A stretch of 64,000 nucleotides of DNA from positions 24,342,905 through 24,406,904 of the forward strand of contig CM056743.1 in assembly GCA_029851415.1 (NCBI GenBank). Direction: 5' to 3'. This document shows, piece by piece, positions 13,201 to 25,474 of this stretch. The position numbers and the translations under genes are program-made. The DNA is from Eretmocerus hayati. Taxonomy: Eukaryota; Arthropoda; Insecta; Hymenoptera; Aphelinidae. A model generated the notes under the pieces. The model had not been told where the DNA came from. It ran no database searches and was given only the letters and a program-made list of their open reading frames with translations. The first letter of the stretch is position 1. Every line of letters starts with the position of its first letter.

Positions 13201-16200
13201 GTGCTCCATGATCCACGTGTCACCTGACTGTAAGAAGAATTTTGTTGAAGACATATCAAGTTTTCAAGGACTGAAGATCTGTGTCATAAAGATAACTCAA
13301 TATGGGTTATCTAGGACACCGTTGACATGGTTGGCTTTGGCCGCTTTGGAGCTTCTGATCAAGGTTTCATTGCAATTTCTCGGCCAAATCTATAGGTATA
13401 TATCTGTAATTATTCGATGCGCCTTGACGTCACCTTCGAAATGCTGTGCTTGGAATCCTCTTTCACTCATTTGCTTTTTCGAGAGTTGTAAAAAACAAAG
13501 TGACCACATTTACCCCGGAGAACTCGAGAAATCACAATTTTTCATTCAAACGGTCGTTCTGAGTAACTGTCATACCTAGATTCAATCGGCAAAAGTGCAA
13601 AATGTAGGAGACGTCATGGCGGACCAAGGAAAAATGATTGGGAAGACGTGAAGATCGATCTAGTGGGTTGCTCAGGTAGATTTTTGCGACATTTTACTTG
13701 AAAACTTCCACTTTATTTCAACAAAAAAGAGGCCAATGGAACTTGTTCTACCACAAATCAGGTAGTATATTCTGGAAGTAGGGATTCTAAGCTTTGAAAT
13801 GCGCTTTAGAACGCCCTTCTAGGTTGTATGGGGTCGGATCTACGACCTTCACAATCTTTTTCCAGAAAAGTGGCCAAAGTGACCCCGGTGGCCAATGTCA
13901 CCCCGGTTTACGGTACTTGGAAACCATATATCCAAAAAATTCTGGGACAAACTCAATAAGCATGGTGCCAACATCAAATTTCTTCCCCATATCACTCGCA
14001 GCAGTACCTCAATCCACATAATTTAGAACCCAGCTAGCTTATCATTCGTCATTTCTCTGAGCACGTACAACTTTGTGCCGACGACGCAGTGGAGAGTAGC
14101 TCTCGTGAATTACGCGACTAGTCTGGCAACTGTGCTCATTCCGGTGCAACTCTCGAAAACTTTGGCTTTCGCCATCCATCTATGGCCGAGTCCGCAGTTA
14201 TAACGCAATTAGTTTCTTTCGCACCCAACATTCAACCCGAGATACATTTACGAAAATACGTAATTCTTACTCTGCATCTGGAATGACTCAAGTTTCATTT
14301 TGGTATGGAATAATTCATCATCAGCTCACACCTTTACTTATCGACGGATTATCCTTGAGTATTGTTCTGAAGATTGGGCAAAGAAGAGACTGATTTTCGA
14401 CATATCTTTTTGAAAAAGTTAATTTGTCAGAAACTGATCGAATGGACTCTTGTGGAGTAAAAGGTTCCCGTGGGTAGATGAGAAAAAATAGTCCATTATC
14501 GCCCTGTGTACGCTCAATTCGGACACTATGATAGCTTTACGCGCCCAAAATGAGCCCGCAAACCCAGAGCAGTTATGATTTTTCATCATGAGAATCCTAA
14601 TACCGCCTTTGGATGGGGCATTTTTAGGTTAAAGTAATGAAAAAAATGTAATTCATGGGGGAAAGATACATACAGGAAGATACATGGGGGAAATTGGTAC
14701 AAGTGAAAGATGATAGAAGGTGTCAAAGGGCGAAACGAGCCCACTTTTAAATCAGGTACCTTGAAAAATGCAATGATGAAGAAATGAACGTGGACAACGA
14801 AATCTGGAGGAAATGGTAGAAAGGGTGGGATGAGTATTACAGAAAACTCGGGGTGAATGGCATAGATAAGATAGATGGTAGAAGATACGAATTTGATACC
14901 GTAGATAGGGTAATTCGGTCCGGGTGGGTAACGTGGGGTAACGTGGAGCACTTTTTGTCTTTGCGATAACTTTGGACTCAAGAATCATCTAGTATCCTGC
15001 AAGGACGCTCATTCCAAGAATGAGACTTAGAACTCCAAAATGAACACTTGCAGCATATTGTGTAATTTCTGAGTCAGATATTATCGCAATGATGAAAAGT
15101 GGCCCGAATCACCCACACGGCTCGAGCTACCCGGTTTTACGTTGATGAAAAAACTCCTCTCGAACGAAATCGACTGATAGTGAAAAGAAAAACGAATGAA
15201 AAAAGTTTAAGGAATGGATTCTCCCATCTCCTGTGCGGGAAATGACTTTTCCACAAGGGTTTTTTGATTTTGTTCCCGGCACAGCTGATGGAAAAATAGT
15301 ATTTGACAATCGGACGGTGTGGTTTTTGGATTCTCGTGATAATACCATTCCGAAAGATATCATTTGTTGCGCGGAAATTAACATTCTTACATTTGTATCG
15401 AGATGTACTCTTTCTGCAATGAAATGTTGCACTTGTACGTTGTACAATCAGAAATAAACGTAACCTCCTCAAACTCGCACGAATGGAGAGATTGGTTGTT
15501 CTAACCAAACAAAATTGGTTAGAATTAGGATGAACGAAGTAACTATCGGAGTTGAGTTAGATTAACGAACCAGTTTTTGTCATCCTGAATTCGATCGCGC
15601 AGGTTTATGACAAGCGAATAACCTCTCAGGTATATTGTATAGGGATATTGTGATGATAACAAAGATTTGAGGAATCTAGATGGTAATCATAAAAATTTTG
15701 AGAGCCTCCTGATATCTCACGGCTTCTCGGATCATGTCGAGACCTTCTCGGATCACTTGAATCACCTTCGAACGTTTGAAGCGTTCGGCAAATCCCACAA
15801 GCGAATTCACCTTTTCAAGTGTCTGAAAAATTTATCAACTATGTACGATACAATTGAGATTTCCTGAAAAAATATGCAATTTTCAGATTGTGAGTTATGG
15901 TTGTCCAAGATTTTTCATTTTTCATCATCTATGGCAACAGAGAATTCTCAAATCACTCTGCTGAGATCAAATATGGCGTTGAGGGTAGTTTTCTATGCTC
16001 TGGGTGTGGGATAGTTATACTTGGAATAATGTGTGCAAAAACTCCTCGCTTCTTACTGTTGCTTACTGTAGAATTTTCCCAAAACTAATCAATCTTGCCC
16101 TGAATCGGTCATTTCGTGTTCAAAAACTTATTTGAATCTTAATGATTTCTCCCTTGTATGGATCAAAATTCATACGAAATGTTTCGATATTCGAACTTGC

Positions 16201-17640
16201 ATTTGGATGAAAGTCTTTTATTGAAAGACGTTGGACAACGCTTTTCACAAACTCATCATCAGATCGAACATTTTCATCTGAGATCGATATATGTTTTTGT
16301 GACATAGACGAGGTTAATCAAATAACGACCAAATCCAACGAAACTGAATTGAATGACCCAAGCAACTCGATAAGCGTTCAACTTCTAACCAACATTTTTT
16401 TTATTGTCCTGTAACCAATTGAATAGCTATCTGAACCAATATTTCTTCCCGTGTAGAGCTCTGATTTGAATTATGTAAAGGAAATGCTAACTACTGATGA
16501 TACTCTATCCAATAAATCGTTCATCCGTGATCAAATTGATAACTTTCCCTTCCCGTATCGTAAATGTATAAAGTATTGAAGAGGTCTTTACCCGTCCAAA
16601 TTCACACGATGCTCAGAATAAAATTCATCCCAATCTCAATCAATTATACCACGTGACAAAAAGCTGACACAACTTGTAGAAATCCAAGTACAATTTCACG
16701 TCTACAAGCGTTATCCCGGACTTCCTCAAATCACGACATTACGCTCGAATTACCACCAAACCCAGTCAGGTTAACGCGTCTGGATTTACATTTGTAACTT
16801 TAGTGGCTTGGTTGGTACCCTAAAACGTATACGTACATAGTGACACTTGCGACCCAAACAACTAGTACGAAATTCCGGATCCTGTTTACTCTGTACCCAC
16901 CCAACACAATCAACTTCATCTCATCCCATGAACTAACCTTGTCCCTCTTCACATAGATCTAAAACTACATCTTGTGGTTACCACAGAATGCCAATGTACA
17001 CAACCGACTATGTCTGTCATCCATAGATTGCAAAAATTATGATCAACTATTAAACGGAAGCAAAGCTGATCCATATGTCACAATGTTTCAGACAGTCTGT
17101 TCAGACAGACGACAATATTAACACTGTCGTGGTAGGTAATGAACATATGAAGTTTTCAATAATCCTACCGTATGCGCAGTGTGGTACAAGTTTGACTTAA
17201 ACTCAACTTATCCGACCCAGCTTGGATAATATGCTGGAAAGTTTGATGTTGAAGGGAAGTCGACGAGTGAGGAAGTGGCTTATGGAGTAGATCCTGATTT
17301 TGACTCTGTACCGGAGCTGACACCTCATTCGTCTCATGGAAATGAGCAGTCTCCATAGTTGTGAACAAAACTTATAATTCTTGATTGATGAAATTTGCAT
17401 GCAAGGATTTTAAAGTTGAATAAGAAGGTTGGAAGATATTCTATCTTTGGGATCAAATGTGGCTCAATAAAGTTTAGCCACGTGCTAACTTTTCAGGGTA
17501 GATGAATTTTGTATCATATTTAGCGTATAAGTCGATTTTGCTCTGGAGCATCAGCGTTCTTTCTTCACATATGATACATGCGTGGCTTCCGAGATTATTC
17601 TGAGATCAGATTCAATATCTGTTAATCACCATGATAATTT
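10211..17640. other. noncoding stretch, nothing recognised
   Basis: No domain, RNA gene or transposon terminus was found. Open frames are scattered and short. A few islands have higher G+C (for example about 12420-12560 and 14040-14180), but none gives a recognisable protein. Frames at 15233-15457 (plus) and 16120-16305 (minus) have a protein-like composition, but I cannot place them in any family and saw no supporting splice sites. Confidence 0.4.
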
Positions 17641-17650
17641 ATCAACAAGA

Positions 17651-17715
17651 GTCAGACGGGGTTCTACCCCAAGACTTCAATAAATTTATTCTCATCTATT
17701 TATCTATCTATCTCA
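17651..17715 (+). mobile_element. LINE 3' terminus remnant with ATCT-repeat tail
   Basis: Reads GACGGGGTTCTACCCCAAG (a short hairpin), then CTTCAATAAA, CTCATCT and an ATCT-repeat ending near 17713. It shares hairpin, AATAAA and tail with the minus-strand remnant at 5595-5664. It looks like the end of the same non-LTR retrotransposon family, with the body lost or too diverged to see. Confidence 0.5.
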
Positions 17716-17719
17716 TGAA

Positions 17720-20594
17720 AAAACCAACCAAATGACAGACCATGACTTAGCAGTTGATTTTCAATGACATTCGTATTTTCGTAGGAAGCAATAAAAAAAA
17801 CGAAAGGAAGTGCATTTTCGTTATTTTAAGGTTCTTGATACCAACATAATGCAGTACTTTGCTCGTCGACAGAAAAAAGTGGAAACCTGATGGGCATGAG
17901 GATTGTGTATCAAAACTAGATAGAATAGTACATTTCTCACCGCGATCATGCGCTTGTAGCTCACTTCTGAACGATTGGTAAGCGATTTGTGCCGTAGAAG
18001 AAGGCCGGAATAACCATTCAAAAGTGGTGAACCTCGTGAACAAGGTGCGAATACTCTTATTTGCAATTCCCCGATGTTTTGGCGCTTACGAAATTGCAAA
18101 AATAGTATGTTCCGCACCGAATTTATGAGAATGTAGCTTGCCTCCAAGCGATTCATTTTCGGCCCGAGACGCACGCGAGGGTCGCTCGGGAACGGAAAAC
18201 CTCACGAGGGAGGAGCGAAAGTTATTCTTGACAAATTTGTAGGCACCCAAATATCGGAAAATTGTGAAAACAAATTTTTGGTGTATGGAAAACGGAATTG
18301 TTGATTTTTCTCTATAAGAGATAACTCTGGATTAGAGCAAATTTGATTCAATCATTCAGAATATAGAACCATATGCCAAATCTTGGTAAGGATTTCTACA
18401 TTGTTCTCTATCCATATTTCAAAAAAAAAAATTTAGCGAAAACAGCGATAATTTCTACTATTAAAATTCAACCCGATCTGTACCCCCAGCACTCGATTCA
18501 GACTCAGAAAAATACTCAAAAATAAGAGTATTTCGAACTGAAGCATCGTTGGATCTCACAAAAAGTCAGAATGCAATCCAAAATCACTAAGGGTTCAATT
18601 GAGCCAGACGCAGCCAATCTTGCGCGCATGTAACACGAGCTCAGCGATTCATCATGAACAGCACTTGAATCTCTCGAGAACGTATTACCTTGAGTAAAGC
18701 GACTCCTTTTGAATGAACAGTCCACAGTCATGGAAATTTGGCAATGGCAAATTAATAATGCTTGCCGATTTTTGATCGAGTTTTTGGTTAACTTTTTCTG
18801 TATTCGCCGTTTTATTAATCGGATCACTTCCATTATCGAATCTGTTGGGAGCTGATTTATTAAAAATATTAGCTGAATCCGTTTTATAAAATTTGAAATG
18901 ATTACTGCACGAGGATTATTGAATCAAGATGAGAATTCTCAGCACGATTTTCAATTTCAGTGAAATCTGAATTTAAAATTTGTGAATCAAGGGATTATTT
19001 CTCTGGTTTCGCAGATTTGTTGAAACTGTAAAGAGCGCCCGGTGAATGATGTGAATTTTTCATAATGATTGTTTGCATCTACTTTCGGTGCAATTTACTT
19101 TAGTGTTCAAATACGCTCAGGAAAAGATGCTTAATTATTATATCAACACGATGGCAGAAGCAAATATCATCATTCTATTTGTGTGGATTATTCTCGACCT
19201 CTCTCAAACTTTTATCTCCGATTATCGATTCAGAGCTGGCTCTCTTTTTCCAACATAATCAGTGGAGCTAATGAAATTTGATGAAAGTTATTTCGCCACT
19301 AAGATCAGACGCTTGATTCTAATTCTTTATCGCAGAAAATAAGGTAAGAATGCATGTGCCGGTCTCGTCAATTTAAAAAAACGGCACAAGTTCTCCTATA
19401 AAGGTATCATCCTCTGGATTGCAAATAATCATAATGACCATCCAACCACTATGTGAATGCAACTCACCCAACCGGGTCCATGGAAAAGATATCGCTTGAA
19501 ACGTCCACAAATCAACCCCCTTTGTCAAAGTTTTAAATAACATAAGTAGAACACTTCAAATTCAGAAATCTCAACAAACTCAACAAAATCCATCTGGATA
19601 TCTGATCATCACCTTAACATATGATAACCCTTGACGATAATGCAATAAATTCTAACTATATATATTACCACCCCAACTCTCCAATCACTCGACATCTTAC
19701 CACACAATCAACCTAAATGACCAAAAGATTCCCGAACCTCTATATATTCTAAGATCTCAAAGAGTCTATTAAGCCATAGCCCAACCAAAGCATACCTACC
19801 CAATCAGAACCTACAATATCTATATACACTAAAGACCATAGGTACTGCACTTTCGATATTCAGCTCACGTGCGGACCAGTGACTATATATAAGCCAGTAC
19901 CAAAGCTCAACTCGCTAATTGGCCGCTCTCGTGGATTTCATCTACCATTAGAGAAAAGGTTAGCTGCATTATATACATATAGATATATATATATATTTAT
20001 ACTGTAGTACAAAATCGTATTTGAAGCTTTGTTTGCGCGTAAGCTCGACACACTGGTGCGTGAATATATGTATAACAAAAATACTTGCGGGCGTTGCACA
20101 TGCACTCGCAACTTCGCCACCGCGAAACTTTGGCCACTTTACGCGGACGCGGGCGTTTGCGAGAGCGTTGAAATGAGGCAGGCAAGGTAGCTGTTTGCCG
20201 CGGGGTGACGTTAAAAGCGCAATTCAACGCTGTGTTCTATATATAGAATCTCTCTTGCGACCGCTTTATGCTATTTCCACAATATTGGTTGTGTGTGATG
20301 AGAGTACTGTACATGAAATACTTATTAGAGATTGAAGCTTTTTATGTAGTTAGTGACATTGCTCAAAATTTGACAATGAGATGTGTGGATAAAATCGGAC
20401 GGAATGAGATTTTTTAGAAGTCTTGGGGTAACTTATTGCATGAGACTTGCCGTGATCCACTGGAAATTAGAATTCGGTTGATTCGCAATAACTGGAGATA
20501 ATTTCATGAGAGTCTGGCGGATTTTGCCTAATTTCCAAATTCCCAAATGAGCTTTTTGGGAAGGTTCAGGTATGAATTATCGCAACCTGGTAGG
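17720..20594. other. noncoding stretch, nothing recognised
   Basis: No gene is visible. Between about 17.8 and 18.75 kb there are weakly similar blocks in inverted and direct orientation (for example CATTCAAAAG followed by a related stretch). This may be an old, badly decayed foldback element, but I could not define its ends. A TATATATAAG sequence near 19884 resembles a TATA box but has no gene behind it that I can identify. Confidence 0.35.
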
Positions 20595-20602
20595 ATGGTC
20601 AT
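20595..20602. repeat. 8-bp target site duplication, left
   Basis: ATGGTCAT directly precedes the left terminal inverted repeat and is repeated exactly after the right one (21329-21336). Eight bases is the duplication length of hAT transposons. Confidence 0.85.
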
Positions 20603-21328
20603 TAGGGTGGGCCGAAAAATCACTTTTTTTGAGAATCGATACGGGCTAGTGCGCAAAAGTTAGATTTCTATAAATAGATGTAGAAAAAACTTTTGCTGGG
20701 CGCTGAGAAATGAAATTTCAGGTTCCAGCAAGAACCATAAAGATTTTATCAAAATTAAGACGGGTTTAAATGGGAATGTGCCTAATTCGACACTTTTTTC
20801 TTGTTAACTTTGCTTGCATTTCTGGCGCATCTGAACATTTTTCAACGTACTTCAGCTCATTTTGGATCTTGTTCCAAAACCTTCAAAATGAACTCAAGTA
20901 CGTCCAATTTCGACTAACCCGAGCCAATCTAACTCAATTCTTCTAAAAAGTGATTAGTTTTGAAAAGTCCGAAAATGAGCGACTTCCACCTCCCGCCTAA
21001 CTCCTTTCAAAACTCGAAATGGAAAAGTTGAGATAGATTCGCTCGAGTTGGTCGAAATGGGACGTACTTTGGCTCATTTTGTAGGTTTTGGAACAAGCTT
21101 CAAAATGAGCTGAATTACGTTGAGAAATGCTTGGATGCGCCAGAAATGCGAGAAAAGTTAGAAAGAAAAAAGTGCCGAATTAGATAAAAGCTTGATGGCT
21201 CTTGCTGGGAGCTAAAATTTCATTTCTCAGCGTCCAGCAAAATTTTTTTCACATCTACATGTAGAAACCTAACTTTTACGCACTAGCCCGTATCAATTCG
21301 CAAAAAAGTCATTTTTCGGCCCACCCTA
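20603..21328. mobile_element. nonautonomous hAT-type palindromic element
   Basis: The element begins TAGGGTGGGCCGAAAAAT and ends in its inverted partner ATTTTTCGGCCCACCCTA. The inversion runs almost to the centre, so the whole 726 bases form two arms of about 350 bases. Matching inner blocks include ACGGGCTAGTGCG, CTGAGAAATGAAATTT and TTGGAACAAG. It is flanked by a perfect 8-bp duplication, ATGGTCAT. An 8-bp duplication and TAGGG-type ends indicate the hAT superfamily. There is no transposase, so it must be moved by an enzyme encoded elsewhere. Arm divergence looks like roughly 10-15%, so this is not a very young copy. Confidence 0.9.
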
Positions 21329-21336
21329 ATGGTCAT
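21329..21336. repeat. 8-bp target site duplication, right
   Basis: ATGGTCAT, identical to the copy before the left end of the hAT-type element. Confidence 0.85.
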
Positions 21337-21483
21337 ACCTGATTCCATAAGTTGATTGTAGCCACTCTAGCACTAAGGTTATGGAAATTTCAAGTTTTTC
21401 ATATTACCATCCCACAAAGGCAATTAGTGATGTTCAAAATGCTCACGTTAGCGGATTTCCACGAGATCTGCTCAAATTCTAAT

Positions 21484-21870
21484 CAAATGGTCTAGGACGG
21501 TCTGGGGGGTCTGGAACGGTCTGAAATAATCTCAAACGGTCTGGTATGGTCCGGAATAGTCTAGGGGCATGTCTAGGGCGGTGTTGGTCAGGAATAGTCT
21601 GATACGATCTGGAACGGTCTGGAACGGCTCGAATGGTTTCGGATGATCTGTGTAGGTCTGGAGCTATGGAATGATCTGGGGTGGTCTGGATATGGTTGGG
21701 CTGGGCTGGCTACAATATTCTAGTGCACGGCTGCGTGGGTTATGCACGATGGCGTGGGAGATACGGTAGGTGGGTAGGTTGATGATTGGTCCACTAGGTG
21801 GACAGGTTGATGAGTGGAGTGGTAGGTTGTTGGGTAGATGGATAGTTTGAAATGGTCTGGGACAGTCTGC
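21484..21870. repeat. GGTCTGGAA-type minisatellite
   Basis: Degenerate units of about 10 bases, GGTCTGGAAC or close variants, repeat from about 21484 to 21700. A second family of GGTAGGTTG/GGTAGATGG units follows to about 21860, with one last GGTCTGGG at the end. It makes an open minus-strand frame rich in proline and serine that I regard as an artefact. Confidence 0.75.
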
Positions 21871-21879
21871 TAGCATGCT

Positions 21880-23450
21880 AACTCTATTAAGAATCCCATT
21901 TTTCGTGCCATCATTGATCGTTACCCATCATTCTGCATAAATCATTTTTAAGCTGCAGAAGTTTTTCAAGGGTCTCGAACTTATCGAGAATATTCAATGG
22001 TCGAACGAGCGGTAGCAAGTGTGAATAACGCTAGTACATGGGATTTGTATAGTACAATTGTACCATGATTACTCTAGCAAAGTATTTACACTTACTTTTA
22101 GGATCATCTCGCTAATCAAAAGAAAAATCATTTTCCTGGAATGATTCTTCCCAAAAAACAGAATCTATTGGAAGTAAACTTCTGCATCATTTCAGATAGC
22201 AGAAAAATCCAATATGGCCGAATCTCTAAATGTTTCCATAAGAAATACACGGGGCCAAGATGGCGGCGTTTCAAAACAGATTTAGTCCCAATTGGCGATC
22301 AGCTCTATTTGAGTGAAAGAGCCGTTCGTCACGATCATTTTCACCGATCTTCAAATTTGAATGGAAGCATATCAGTCAAGCTCAATTCTAAAAGAATTTG
22401 GGAGCCCCATCTCCTCTCGTCAACGAACAAAACTCAGAATTCCAGCAAATTACGATCAACGCACTTCCCGATCAAGCCTACTGAAGACACACATTGCAGA
22501 TCGCATCAGATTCACCGAGCTGAACAGGGATGTTTTAAGGGGCAATTCTACATTCTCACATACATACCTACAAGCGAATTTGCACTCAAATACTCACACA
22601 AAGAGAGAGAGATAAAGAGCTGTTCTAGAGTGCACATAGTCAGAAATTATGCTCAGCATTAGAAAGCATACAACCTGGTTTCACGCTCACAATAACGCTC
22701 ATATACACGTGAAACTTATGCGATGCTCGAGGCTCTATATACGAAGGCTCTTTGGGAGCAATTTGGTTTTCATAATGACGTAGCTGCTGATGCTGCTGTC
22801 GAGCTCGCTCATATTGCGTCTAGCCGCAGTGGGACATGACTACTGCCTCTGTATCTCCTTCTCTCTTACACACAGATATGAACGTGCTAAGTGCGCGAAA
22901 ATGTTCGGTGTAATTCGTAATAGGCCTGCGACCCGCATTATGCTCATTTAAATCCCCTCCCCTTCCCTCCCCTCACCCTAACTCTCGATTTTATCCTCTA
23001 GTTCAGTCTAACTCGAGGAAAACGGGAGAAATGGTCACATGAAATTGTTCGAGTCGTACATCGGGAATGAAGGGAACCTTTGGGCCCATTTACGCTTGCT
23101 CGCAAAATGCTCAGCGGATGATGAGCCCACTGTCGAGAGGAATATTTGAATCATTATGGAACTTGCTCTAACGGCTAGAGAAACATGGTAAAGGAAATAC
23201 CGAGAACCTTTAGGCACATTTTCGTGAGCTCATCATTGCGCGAGGGAGGTGAATTTCAGAGTTGCAAATTTGCACTTGAAAATCTGGGAAAATGCGGTTT
23301 CTCAGAGGTAGACTCGCTCAAATGCATTGTTGAAAACCTATTTTTGGATGATATGGACGAGTGCTATTATGCAGGCAATTGAAATTCCTAATCATAGAGA
23401 TCTTTTTCCTTCAGAATTCATGAATCTAATCTTGAAGAATAATCATCCTA
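21880..23450. other. noncoding stretch, one unrecognised 173-codon open frame
   Basis: The open frame at 22141-22662 (plus) is the longest here, but its product has no motif I recognise and no evident splice or start context, so I do not call a gene. The region also contains G+C-richer segments around 22750-22990 and no RNA gene that I can see. Confidence 0.35.
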
Positions 23451-23454
23451 GCTA

Positions 23455-25472
23455 CACTACCGATCAAACGTTTGTGCCCCCCCCCCCAAAAAAAATTTTC
23501 GATTTTGCTCACTCGACTGCTCGAATCTCCTTAGTCCGAAATAACTCTACTTCGGCTCATTTTGTAGCTTTTCTCAAGCACTTTGAGAGCTATTTGGTAT
23601 TCTTTCTGCGCAACTCAATAGATTTTCGCAAAATCAATCTGAAGCCTTATAGGATTTCACGAGAATCGGGTCATTACGTCAATCTCTGCAAGTCTAGCGG
23701 AAATAAATGGATTTAGATGATTCAAGGAGCATTCTAAAGATAAAAGTCAAGAGCTTTAAAATTCGTTTTTGAAAATTATTCTAGCTTGTTTCCAGCCCGA
23801 GCTGTGACTGTTTTTGTAAGGAAAGATTTTTCTCGAAGAAGGTCCCAAAAATCACGGAAGGTGAAGAAATCAAGCTCACGGTGGTACTCCTCCGAGTTTT
23901 TCCAAGTTTTTCCATGTTGTTGGTGAGAGGACCCACTATCAGTGCTTGTACCTGTGAAAATACGCTGCTAAAAGAGATTAGCAGAATGCTTTCTCAAATC
24001 AAATGTATGAAATCAACAATTCATCTATCGATTATCTGAGATTGGAAATATTATAATTTGTATATAATGAAAATAATTTCATCCGTTTATTCAAATTTTA
24101 TTATAAAATCCATTTACATATACTTTTCCAGAAAAATTTTTTGAAAAAAAAATTTGAGGAAAAACGGAATAATATGGCTTCATAGGTAACACGGAAACTC
24201 AAAAACGCTTCGTAAGATTATTCTCAAACTCTGAGGGTGGATTTGGAAGACTCTTCCGCCGAGGCCAGTGAATTTTGAGCATTACTCGATGAGTATTTTT
24301 GGACTTATAGATTTTTTGATGACAGATTTTTGATTTTTATCAAAAAAGCATATCTCAAAAATGATTTGTAATTCTTAGTCCTACTTGAAAAAATTTTAAG
24401 AGAAGTAATTTTTTATGTTTTCTGAGGTGCTAAATCGATTGGTTGATACGGAATTTTGTTAAAATGTCATTATTATGGTCTTAGAGACAAATGGAGAAAG
24501 GGGTACACAGAAACTAGAATAAGATTGGAAGAAATCAAAATTGTGTATTAACCAATCGATTCAGCACCTCAAAAAACCTCTATATTGAAGGACTCATATT
24601 CACCAAAGGAGGAGGAAAATTTATAGGTAGTTTTTAAGATATGGGAAAAAAAAAATTTTCGAAAAAAATTTTTTAATTCGGGGGATAATGGTCGGGGGGT
24701 GCTCAAATTGTAGCGTTCCCATCTACAGATGACAACAAACATGTGTGCAAAATTTGGAGGGGATTGGTGAAAACAGTGAGGAGTTTTGCTGCGACATAGA
24801 AAGGGAAATACATGTACACACACACACACACACACAGACACGGTCAGAGGGGTCGGAAAATGGGGTGATCGTAATTTTCCAATGCGTTATCAAGGAAAAC
24901 TGTTACCTACAATCGATAGATCTCGGGAAAACGAAGAAGATAGTAGAATTTTTATGTATCCAAGAGCTTTCTTGGAGGAGAAAGAAACTTTTTGAAAAAA
25001 AATTCGAGGAAAAATCTACTACCATCAAATGAAAGCTTTCTCTTTTGAGGAAGCAAAATGAGTCCATTCATGATGTCTCAATGACTGGTCCTTTTTGCAA
25101 GGAAAAATTATCCTCTACAAAAAGAGTCACAGCCCGGACCGGAGACAAGCTAGAATAATTATGGAAAGCGGATCTTGAAGCTCTCAAATTCTACTCTTAG
25201 ATGCTTTTTGAATCATCTAAATCAATTAATTTCCGACAGATTTGCGGAGGTTTGCGTAATGATCCGATTTTTGTGAAATTGTACAAGGCTGCAGATTGAT
25301 TTTGCAAGATCAATTGAGCTGCGCATAAAAATACCAAATAGCTCTGAAAGTGCTTGAATAAAGCTACAAGATGAGCCCAAGTAGAGTTGATTTGGACCAA
25401 GGAGATCCTAGCAGTCGAGTGAGCAAAATCGAAATTTTTTTTTTGGTGTGCACAAACTTTTGACCGGTAGCG
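23455..25472. mobile_element. 2.0-kb palindromic Tc1/mariner-type element
   Basis: Left end CACTACCGATCAAACG and right end (reverse complement) CGCTACCGGTCAAAAG are both directly flanked by TA. The terminal motif CTACCGGTCAAAAGTTTG resembles Tc1-like ends. The inversion continues for most of 2 kb: GATTTTGCTCACTCGACTGC, GAGCTATTTGGTATT, TTTAGATGATTCAA and CTAGCTTGT recur in opposite orientation. Near the centre, GAGGTGCTAAATCGATTGGT faces its inverted partner at about 24550-24580. Arms are about 900-1000 bases with perhaps 80-85% identity. No transposase frame is present. A CA microsatellite sits in the right half (about 24815-24836). A hairpin transcript would be long but imperfect. Confidence 0.8.
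24815..24836. repeat. (CA)n microsatellite inside the foldback
   Basis: About eleven CA units in the right half of the Tc1-type palindrome, with no counterpart in the left half. It arose or expanded after the palindrome formed. Confidence 0.85.
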
Positions 25473-25474
25473 TA

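Noticed and set aside
19880..19925. TATATATAAG followed by an initiator-like TCAACT, as in a core promoter.
   Set aside because: AT-rich DNA gives such words often, and I found no gene or conserved element downstream.
22141..22662. A 173-codon open frame on the plus strand.
   Set aside because: No recognisable domain, no splice or start context that I could defend, and a length reachable by chance in a 64-kb window read in six frames. Kept only as a note.
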